Shown here: one piece after another, positions 5,292 to 10,781 of the stretch
Layout: each line of letters begins with the position of its first letter
Numbering within the stretch: position 1 is the first letter of the stretch
Assembly (NCBI GenBank): GCA_028277325.1
Contig: JANQGL010000087.1
Coordinates: forward strand, 1-10,781
Source: Magnetospira sp.
Lineage (GTDB): Bacteria; Pseudomonadota; Alphaproteobacteria; Rhodospirillales; Magnetospiraceae
Direction of reading: 5' to 3'
Length of the DNA: 10,781 nt
Notes under the pieces: model-generated
Seen by the model: only the letters and a program-made list of their open reading frames with translations
Database searches by the model: none
What the model was told of the DNA's origin: nothing
Program-made: the position numbers and the translations under genes

Positions 5292-6402
5292 GTGCGCGCC
5301 GAAACCGAATCCGTCGTTCAAGACATCGAGCAGTCGCTGGAACTGCTGAGGAGGCATCTTTGACTACGATCAGGCGAAACTGCGGCTGGAAGAACTGAAC
5401 GCCCTGGCCGAGGACCCGGCCCTGTGGTCGGACCCCGGCAGGGCGCAGGCGCTGATGCGCGAGCGGACCCGCCTTCAGGAGGGGCTTTCGGCGATCGACG
5501 GTCTGGCGCGCGACCTGGCCGACAACGTGGACCTGATCGACCTCGGCGAGGCGGAGGGCGATCCCGAGGTGGTCGCCGAGGCGGAGGCCGCCCTGGCGGC
5601 AATGCGCGACCGTGCCGCCAAGGCGCGCCTGGAGACGCTGCTGTCCGGCGAGGCGGACCCCAACGACTGCTTCCTGGAGGTCCACGCCGGGGCCGGCGGC
5701 ACCGAGGCCCAGGACTGGGCGGAAATGCTGCTGCGCATGTACGCCCGCTGGGCGGAGGCGCACGGCTACAGGATCGAATGGCTCGAAGAGAGCCCGGGCG
5801 AGGAGGCCGGCATCAAGTCGACCACGGTCAAGGTGAGCGGCCACAACGCCTATGGCTGGCTGAAGACGGAAAGCGGCGTCCATCGCCTGGTCCGCATTTC
5901 GCCCTACGATTCCAGCGCCCGCCGGCATACCAGTTTCTCCTCGGTCTGGGTCTACCCGGTGATCGACGACAGCATCGAGGTGGACATCCAGGAAAAGGAC
6001 CTGCGGATCGACACCTATCGTGCCTCCGGGGCCGGCGGCCAGCACGTCAACCGGACCGACAGCGCGGTGCGCATCACCCACCTGCCGACCAACATCGTGG
6101 TGCAATGCCAGAACGACCGTTCGCAGCACAAGAACCGGGCCACCGCCATGAACATGCTGAAGGCGCGGCTGTACGAGCTGGAACTTCAACGGCGCGAGGA
6201 GGCGGCGCAGGCGACCCACGACGCCAAGACGGAGATCGGCTGGGGCCATCAGATCCGATCCTACGTCCTGCAGCCCTACCAGATGGTCAAGGACCTGCGC
6301 ACCAACGAGGAAACCTCCAACACCCAGGCGGTGCTGGACGGCGACCTGGACGCCTTCATGGCGGCCGCCCTGGCGGCGCGGCTCGGCGAGGCCGCGACCT
6401 GA
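5292..6402 (+). CDS. prfB: Peptide chain release factor 2, with programmed +1 frameshift
   Basis: RF2 recognises UGA and UAA stop codons in the ribosomal A site and triggers peptide release in the cytoplasm. The zero frame encodes about 23 residues up to LLRRHL, then meets UGA at 5361-5363. A +1 shift at CTT TGA C continues with DYDQAKLRLEELNALAEDP to the stop at 6400-6402, giving about 369 residues, normal for RF2. The catalytic GGQ is at ~248-250 (ASGAGGQHVNRTDSAV). The stop-codon recognition tripeptide, SPF in E. coli, is SPY here (~203-205, VRISPYDSSARRHTSFSSV). The GTG at 5292, seven bases after GGAG (5281-5284), gives the usual MRAE-type start; the ATG at 5286 is the alternative. A naive translation splits the gene. 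It is autoregulated: low RF2 favours the shift. Identification is very secure. Confidence 0.97.
5349..5364 (+). promoter_or_regulatory. Programmed +1 ribosomal frameshift site of prfB
   Basis: AGGAGG (5349-5354), three bases (CAT) and CTT TGA C (5358-5364) reproduce the classic RF2 recoding signal: an internal Shine-Dalgarno sequence three bases before the slippery CUU, followed by the poor UGA-C stop context. The upstream frame ends exactly at this UGA, and the downstream RF2 frame starts in +1 relative to it, so both halves require the shift. Confidence 0.95.
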
Positions 6403-6550
6403 CGATCGGGGCGCCGCAGCCGCGAGATCGGGCCGGGGTCACGCCCGACTCGCGCCCGCGGAGAATCGCCCGGGACGTGCTTCCGGCGATCGTCGGAACC
6501 GAACGCGAACCGGGAAACGCCCTTCTGTTCACGCCGGCGCGAAAATGCTC

Positions 6551-6715
6551 TAGTGTCCCGAATCCGAAGTTCGGAGCATTATTTGGCAGGCGTTTTCGAA
6601 CTTCGGATTCGATAAGGACACTAGGTAATAATCTGATTCTAGTGTGGGTTCGGATTCGAAGTTCGCCATGGAGTTTGCCCCGAATAATGTTGCGAACTTC
6701 GACTCCACCACACTA
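6551..6715 (+). repeat. 165-bp double-hairpin element, copy 2 (MITE-like)
   Basis: This is the better-preserved copy of the element also at 4257-4421, in the same orientation. CTAG tetranucleotides mark all four unit boundaries: unit 1 is 6550-6624, unit 2 is 6639-6716, with a 14-base linker. In unit 1 the 23-base left arm from TAGTGTCC to GAAGTTCG pairs completely with the right arm apart from a 4-base bulge (ATAA). Unit 2 pairs CTAGTGTGG with CCACACTAG and TCGAAGTTCGC with GCGAACTTCGA. The outer ends are imperfect inverted repeats (TAGTGT...ACACTA) starting and ending in TA, as for elements mobilised by IS630/Tc1-type transposases (inference). It fills most of the gene-free stretch 6403-6754 between prfB and yejB. 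Nothing else convincing was seen there; no T-tract terminator follows prfB. Confidence 0.87.
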
Positions 6716-6754
6716 GACAGGGAGCAGCCACCGCCACCCGACCCCCGGAGTGCC

Positions 6755-7852
6755 ATGTCCGCCTATATCCTGCGCCGTCTGCTGCTGATCGTGCCGACGC
6801 TGCTCGGGATCATGCTGATCAATTTCCTGATCGTGCAGGCGGCGCCGGGCGGCCCGGTGGAGCAGGCGATCGCCGAGATCCAGGGCCTGGCGGTGGACTC
6901 GACGGCCCGGGTGTCGGGCGGCGTGGGCGAGATGGCCGGGCCGCCGGCCGGCGGCGGGGCGGGCGAGTCCAAGTACCGCGGCGCCCAGGGCCTGGACCCG
7001 GAGTTCATAGCGGCGCTGGAGCAACAGTACGGGTTCGACCGGCCGCCGTGGGAGCGGTTCGCCCTGATGATCGGCAACTACGCGGTGTTCGATTTCGGCG
7101 AGAGCTTCTTCCGCGACCAGCCGGTGGTCGACCTGGTGATCGACAAGATGCCGGTGTCCATCTCGCTCGGCCTGTGGACCACCCTGCTCACCTACCTGAT
7201 CTCCATTCCGCTCGGCATCGGCAAGGCGGTGCGCGACGGCACCCGGTTCGACGTCTGGACCTCGGGCGCGGTGATCGTCGGCAACGCGGTGCCGGCCTTC
7301 CTGTTCGCGATCCTGCTGATCATCCTGTTCGCCGGCGGGCGCTACCTGGACTGGTTCCCGTTGCGCGGCCTGACCGGCGACGACTTCGACCGGCTCTCCA
7401 CCCTGGGCCAGGTCGCCGACTATTTCTGGCACATCACGCTTCCGGTGGCGTCGATGGTGATCGGCGGCTTCGCCGGGCTCACCATGCTGACCAAGAACTC
7501 GTTCATGGATCAGATCCACCAGCAGTACGTGATCACCGCCCGCGCCAAGGGCCTGACCGAGCGCCGGGTGCTCTACGGGCACGTGTTCCGCAACGCCATG
7601 CTGATCGTGATCGCCGGCTTTCCCGGCGCCTTCGTCTCGATCCTGTTCACCGGCGCGCTGCTGACCGAAATCATCTTCTCGCTGGACGGCCTCGGGTTGC
7701 TGGGATTCGAGGCGGCGCTCAAACGCGACTATCCGGTGATGTTCGCGACCCTGTATTTCTTCACCCTGCTCGGGCTGCTGATGAACCTCCTGGGCGATCT
7801 GGCCTACCACGCGGTCGATCCGCGGATCGACTTCGAGACGCGGGAGACCTGA
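6755..7852 (+). CDS. yejB: Oligopeptide/microcin C-type ABC transporter permease YejB
   Basis: The protein has 365 residues. The ATG at 6755 follows GGAG by four bases and gives the family N-terminus MSAYILRRLLLIVPTLLGIM. An upstream in-frame ATG at 6644 lies inside the repeat and is not credible. YejB is an inner-membrane permease of the YejABEF importer, which in E. coli takes up oligopeptides and microcin C. One membrane helix lies at ~8-29. A periplasmic stretch follows (~30-130), including a Gly/Pro/Ala-rich insert near 55-75 (VGEMAGPPAGGGAGESK). The typical five-helix permease core makes up the rest. The coupling-loop EAA-type motif is ITARAKGLTERRVLYGHVFRNAM. It is the first gene of yejB-yejE-yejF. 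The binding-protein gene yejA, usually upstream, is absent, and the repeat element ends 39 bases before the start. Confidence 0.93.
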   Translation: MSAYILRRLLLIVPTLLGIMLINFLIVQAAPGGPVEQAIAEIQGLAVDSTARVSGGVGEMAGPPAGGGAGESKYRGAQGLDPEFIAALEQQYGFDRPPWERFALMIGNYAVFDFGESFFRDQPVVDLVIDKMPVSISLGLWTTLLTYLISIPLGIGKAVRDGTRFDVWTSGAVIVGNAVPAFLFAILLIILFAGGRYLDWFPLRGLTGDDFDRLSTLGQVADYFWHITLPVASMVIGGFAGLTMLTKNSFMDQIHQQYVITARAKGLTERRVLYGHVFRNAMLIVIAGFPGAFVSILFTGALLTEIIFSLDGLGLLGFEAALKRDYPVMFATLYFFTLLGLLMNLLGDLAYHAVDPRIDFETRET

Positions 7853-7876
7853 GGGATGGCGGAGACCCGGCGCGCC

Positions 7877-7955
7877 TCTCGCCCTTCGAGGGCCCTTCGG
7901 GCCACCTCAGGACGAAGCGAATACTCCTTTTTTTTCAACCTCATCCCGAGGTACG
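7877..7955. repeat. Palindromic intergenic repeat (REP-like) between yejB and yejE
   Basis: The 131-base gap inside the yej operon contains GGCCC-TTC-GGGCC (7891-7903), ACCTCAGGACGAAGCG, a run of eight T (from about 7929), and CCTCATCCCGAGGTACGAA. The CTTCGAGG, CCTCAGGA and CCTCATCC-GAGG modules are characteristic of widespread intergenic palindromes in Alphaproteobacteria (from memory of the family). The hairpin is about 25 bases from the T-run, so it is not a standard intrinsic terminator. It could modulate mRNA stability or yejB/yejE expression ratio. Confidence 0.6.
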
Positions 7956-7983
7956 AACACCGTGAGCCGCGAAAGGCGGGGCG

Positions 7984-9015
7984 ATGAGGATCGGCCTCTC
8001 CCCGCTGACCCGCCGCCGGCTGGCCAATTTCCGGCGCAACCGGCGCGGCTGGTGGTCGCTGTGGATCTTTCTCGTCCTGTTCGGGGTCAGCCTGTGCGCC
8101 GAGCTGGTGGCCAACGACCGGCCGCTGCTGGTCCGCTACGAGGGCCAGTGGTACCTGCCGGTCCTGATCGACTATCCGGAGACCGAGTTCGGCGGCTTCC
8201 TGGAGACCCCGGCCGACTACGCCGACCCGGACATCCAGGACATGATCGCCGAGAACGGCTGGATGCTCTGGCCGCCGGTGCCGTTCTCCCACGACACCGT
8301 CAACTACCGCCTGACCGTGCCGGCTCCGGCGCCGCCCTCCGGATTGAACTGGCTGGGCACCGACGACCAGGGGCGCGACGTGGTGGCGCGCACCCTTTAC
8401 GGATTCCGCGTTTCGGTCCTGTTCGGCCTGGCGCTGACGATCCTGTCGTCCCTGATCGGGGTCGCGGCGGGCGCCGTGCAGGGCTACTTCGGCGGCCGCA
8501 TCGACCTTTTCTTCCAGCGTTTCATCGAGATCTGGTCGGGCCTGCCGGTGCTCTATCTGCTGATCATCCTGGCCTCGGTGGTGACGCCCAACTTCTGGTG
8601 GCTCCTGGGCCTGATGCTGCTGTTCTCCTGGATGTCCCTGGTCGGGGTGGTGCGGGCCGAGTTCCTGAAGGCGCGCAACTACGACTACGTGCGCGCGGCG
8701 CGCGCCCTCGGGGTGTCGAACCCGGCGATCATGGTCCGCCACGTGCTGCCCAACGCCATGGTGGCGACCCTCACCTTCCTGCCGTTCATCCTGTCCGGCG
8801 CGATCACCACCCTGACCGCGCTCGACTTCCTGGGCTTCGGCCTGCCGCCCGGGTCGGCCTCCCTGGGCGAGCTGCTGAACCAGGGCAAGAACAACCTCCA
8901 GGCGCCCTGGCTGGGCCTCACCGCTTTCGCGGTCATCTCCGTGATGCTGTCGCTGCTGGTGTTCATCGGCGAGGCGGTGCGCGACGCCTTCGATCCCCGG
9001 AAGAGCTTCCGATGA
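7984..9015 (+). CDS. yejE: Oligopeptide/microcin C-type ABC transporter permease YejE
   Basis: The protein has 343 residues, close to the usual YejE length. It begins MRIGLSPLTRRRLANFRRNRRGWWSLWIF, the family's cytoplasmic N-terminus followed by the first membrane helix (~22-40). A large periplasmic domain follows with the characteristic YEGQWYLPVLIDYPETEFGG and the permease signature LNWLGTDDQGRDVVARTLYGFR. Five more helices surround the coupling-loop motif DYVRAARALGVSNPAIMVRHVLPNAM. The C-terminus is AVRDAFDPRKSF. It is the second permease of the heterodimeric channel with YejB. The ribosome site is weak (GGGGCG just before the ATG). Its TGA overlaps the yejF ATG as ATGA (9012-9015), implying translational coupling. 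Confidence 0.94.
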   Translation: MRIGLSPLTRRRLANFRRNRRGWWSLWIFLVLFGVSLCAELVANDRPLLVRYEGQWYLPVLIDYPETEFGGFLETPADYADPDIQDMIAENGWMLWPPVPFSHDTVNYRLTVPAPAPPSGLNWLGTDDQGRDVVARTLYGFRVSVLFGLALTILSSLIGVAAGAVQGYFGGRIDLFFQRFIEIWSGLPVLYLLIILASVVTPNFWWLLGLMLLFSWMSLVGVVRAEFLKARNYDYVRAARALGVSNPAIMVRHVLPNAMVATLTFLPFILSGAITTLTALDFLGFGLPPGSASLGELLNQGKNNLQAPWLGLTAFAVISVMLSLLVFIGEAVRDAFDPRKSFR

Positions 9016-10561
9016 GCCGCCTGCTCGACATCGCCGACCTGCGGGTGACCTTCGGGCGCGGTCCGGCCGAGGTGAGGGCGGTGCGCGGCGTCTCGTTCCA
9101 CGTCGACGAGGGGGAATCGGTGGCCCTGGTCGGCGAGAGCGGATCCGGCAAGTCGGTCACCGCGCTGTCGGTGCTGCAACTGCTGCCCTACCCGGCGGCC
9201 CATCATCCCGGCGGATCGATCCGGTTTCGCGGCGAGGACCTGATCGGCGCCCGGCCGGCCCGCCTGCGCGCCATCCGCGGCGACCGCATCGCGATGATCT
9301 TCCAGGAGCCGCTGACCAGCCTCAACCCGCTGCATGCGATCGAGAAGCAGATCGCCGAGGTGCTGTTCGTGCACAAGGCGATGGGCCGCAAGCAGGCGCG
9401 GGCCCGGGTCGAGGAGTTGATGGAACTGGTCGGTCTCGAAGACCAGATTCCCCGGCTGTCGGCGCTGCCGCACGAGTTCTCGGGCGGCCAGCAGCAGCGG
9501 GTGATGATCGCCATGGCGCTGGCCAACGAGCCGGACCTGTTGATCGCCGACGAACCGACGACGGCGCTCGACGTCACCGTGCAGGCGCAGATCCTCAAGC
9601 TCCTGAACGAGCTCCGGGCGCGGCTCGGGATGTCGCTGCTGCTGATCACCCACGACCTGGGGATCGTCCGCCACATGGCCGACCGGGTCTGCGTGATGAC
9701 CGACGGCGAGATCGTCGAGCAGGGGGAGACGGAGCGCATCTTCCGCGCCCCCGCGCATGCCTACACCCGCCGCCTGCTGGCCGCCGAGCCGAGGAGGCGG
9801 CCCGATCCGGCGCCGGCCGGCGCCCCGACCGTGATGCGGGCCGAGGCCCTGAAGGTCTGGTTCCCGATCCGCAAGGGCCTGATCCGGCGCACGGTGGGCC
9901 ACGTGAAGGCGGTGGACGGGATCACGCTCGACGTGAAGCGCGGCCACACCCTGGGGGTGGTCGGCGAGAGCGGCTCCGGCAAGACCACCCTCGGCCGCGC
10001 CCTGCTGCGCCTGGAGCGCTCCGAGGGGGCGGTCGCCTTCGACGGCCGCGCCCTCGCCGGACTCCGGGCGCGCGACCTGCGGCCGCTGCGCCGCCACATG
10101 CAGATGGTGTTCCAGGACCCCTACGGCAGCCTCAGCCCGCGCCTGTCGGTGATGCAGATCGTCGAGGAGGGCCTGCGCGTCCACCGCATCGGCGGCGACG
10201 CCCGGGAACGTCGGCGGCGGGTAGCGGTCCACGGTCGCCGGGTCGAGCCCTGGTTCTCAAGCCGTCGTTCATCGTCCTCGACGAGCCGACCTCGGCGCTC
10301 GACATGTCGGTCCAGGCGCAGGTGGTGGACCTGCTGCGGCGCCTGCAGAAGGACCACGACCTGGCCTACCTGTTCATCTCCCACGACCTCAAGGTGGTGC
10401 GCGCCCTGGCCCACCAGGTGATGGTGATGCGCCGCGGCCGGGTGGTCGAGCAGGGACCGGCCGACCGCCTGTTCGCGGCGCCGGAGCACCCCTACACCCG
10501 CGCCCTGATGGCCGCCGCCTTCGAGATGAAGGCGGACGACAGCGGCGTGGTCGGGACCTGA
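9012..10561 (+). pseudogene. yejF: ABC transporter ATP-binding protein YejF, disrupted in its second ATPase domain
   Basis: YejF carries two ATP-binding domains that power YejBE. The first is complete: Walker A GESGSGKS (~41-48), Q-loop FQEPLTSLNPL, signature SGGQQQR (~157-163), Walker B LLIADEPTTALD and H-loop LLITHD. The second has Walker A GESGSGKT (~318-325) and Q-loop FQDPYGSLSPRLSV, and reads in frame to about GDARERRRRVA (near 10220). There the sequence changes: the segment expected to encode GLDPATVDRYP is present in reverse complement, and the second signature (FSGGQRQR region) is missing. Coding resumes in another frame at 10247 with ALVLKPSFIVLDEPTSALD, then ISHDLKVVRALAHQ and the C-terminus, ending at 10561. 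Without repair the protein would lose the second signature, Walker B and H-loop. The neighbouring genes are intact, so an assembly or amplification artefact is a serious alternative to a true mutation. Confidence 0.85.
10219..10250 (-). other. Inverted internal fragment of yejF
   Basis: Read on the minus strand these 32 bases encode G-L-D-P-A-T-V-D-R-Y-P, the segment that normally precedes the HEFSGGQRQR signature in the second YejF ATPase domain (compare GLDPETRHRYP in E. coli YejF, from memory). It therefore sits in the right place but in the wrong orientation. The ~45-60 bases that should follow, encoding the signature motif, are missing. GCCC at the right junction (10247-10250) is possible microhomology with the lost sequence. 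Confidence 0.8.
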
Positions 10562-10581
10562 GCGCGCCGCCGCGGGGCGCT
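10561..10581. terminator. GC-rich hairpin between convergent yejF and aminotransferase genes
   Basis: AGCGCGCC and GGGGCGCT pair, with one mismatch, around a 5-base loop in the 19 bases between the two convergent stop codons. The position is right for a shared bidirectional terminator, but no T-tract follows on either strand, so this is only suggestive. Confidence 0.3.
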
Positions 10582-10741
10582 CAGCCGTCGAACAGCCCCT
10601 CGGCCCGGGTCCAGGCCAGGGTGTCGTCGAGGGCGCGCGCGAAGCGGTCGGTCATCTCGTCGATCTCCGCCTCGGTCATGATCAGCGGCGGCGAGAACGC
10701 CAGGCTGTCGCCCATCGCCCGGTGGATCAGGCCGTGCGCCT
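10581..10741 (-). CDS. Class III (omega) aminotransferase, C-terminal fragment
   Basis: Reading from about 10741 to the TGA at 10583-10581 gives AHGLIHRAMGDSLAFSPPLI, then MTEAEIDEMTDRFARALDDT and LAWTRAEGLFDG. This is the typical C-terminal end of fold-type I, class III PLP-dependent aminotransferases such as omega-amino acid:pyruvate transaminases. The core with the PLP lysine is not in the window. The family call rests on the conserved GDSLAFSPPLI and the ALDDTLAW tail. Upstream of 10741 the coding sequence is replaced by an inverted copy of its own 3' end, so the gene is cut there. It is convergent with yejF and not part of that operon. Confidence 0.75.
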
Positions 10742-10781
10742 GCGCGCGCCCTCGACGACACCCTGGCCTGGACCCGGGCCG
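10742..10781 (+). repeat. Terminal 40-bp perfect inverted repeat of 10601-10640
   Basis: The last 40 bases of the window are the exact reverse complement of 10601-10640, inside the aminotransferase tail. Homology stops abruptly at 10741/10742, and the arms are separated by 101 bases. A perfect fold-back that duplicates coding sequence in reverse at a sequence end is the usual form of an amplification or assembly chimera; a genuine inverted duplication is less likely. Confidence 0.9.

Noticed and set aside
5092..6249. Minus-strand frame of 385 codons opposite prfB
   Set aside because: prfB is unambiguous on the plus strand; the opposing frame has no recognisable domain.
6644..6754. N-terminal extension of yejB from an ATG at 6644
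   Set aside because: The extension translates the mobile-type repeat and a proline-rich spacer; YejB proteins start at MSAYILRR or equivalent.
6550..6756. A 68-codon minus-strand protein gene over repeat copy 2, and its counterpart at 4187-4417
   Set aside because: The frames coincide with the repeat element and have no ribosome site or independent support; kept only as a finding about the element.
7891..7936. Intrinsic terminator after yejB
   Set aside because: The GGCCC-TTC-GGGCC hairpin and the T8 run are about 25 bases apart, and yejE and yejF follow in the same direction; a repeat is the simpler reading.
8685..10232. Minus-strand reading frame of 515 codons across yejE and yejF
   Set aside because: It is the complement of two well-identified transporter genes. 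Only its first few codons are meaningful, because they read the inverted yejF fragment.
7962..10421. A single 819-codon plus-strand protein beginning at 7962
   Set aside because: The part before 9012 is out of frame with yejE and has no sense. The true yejF start is the ATG at 9012, and beyond ~10220 the frame is wrong because of the disruption.

Overview
The window looks like a GC-rich alphaproteobacterial chromosome fragment, probably Rhodospirillales-like. That placement is inferred from the style of prfB, the YejBEF proteins, the intergenic palindromes and the base composition; it was not tested by a search. No rRNA, tRNA, CRISPR array, phage or transposase gene was seen.

Region 1 (1-4256, all genes on the minus strand) is an envelope cluster. 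In order of transcription it holds a signal-peptide protein with an FGE-sulfatase (SUMF1-like) fold that lacks the catalytic cysteines (2588-4153), a 72-residue single-pass membrane protein (2329-2547), a lipoprotein of unknown function (1582-2313), and a lipoprotein with an HExxH metallopeptidase motif and a C-terminal peptidoglycan-binding-like domain (501-1562). After a 279-bp gap with its own promoter comes the N-terminus of a secreted caspase-like (C14) protein cut by the window edge (1-221). All five products appear exported or membrane-anchored. Together they look like a poorly described cell-surface proteolysis or sensing module.

Region 2 (4257-6715) carries an orphan single-domain Rcp1-type response regulator (minus strand) and prfB, encoding release factor 2 (plus strand), with an intact programmed +1 frameshift site. 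The pair is bracketed by two directly repeated 165-bp copies of a structured element. Each copy consists of two back-to-back hairpin units bounded by CTAG-like tetranucleotides and resembles a non-autonomous mobile element (MITE).

Region 3 (6755-10561, plus strand) is yejB-yejE-yejF, an ABC importer of the oligopeptide/microcin C type. A palindromic intergenic repeat sits between yejB and yejE, and yejE and yejF overlap by four bases. No yejA (binding protein) is present. yejF is broken in its second ATPase domain by a small inversion plus deletion.

Region 4 (10562-10781) holds the C-terminal end of a class III aminotransferase on the minus strand. It ends in a perfect 40-bp inverted copy of its own sequence at the window edge. 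The yejF inversion and this fold-back lie within 600 bp of each other, which suggests amplification or assembly chimerism rather than biology, so the right end should be treated with caution.
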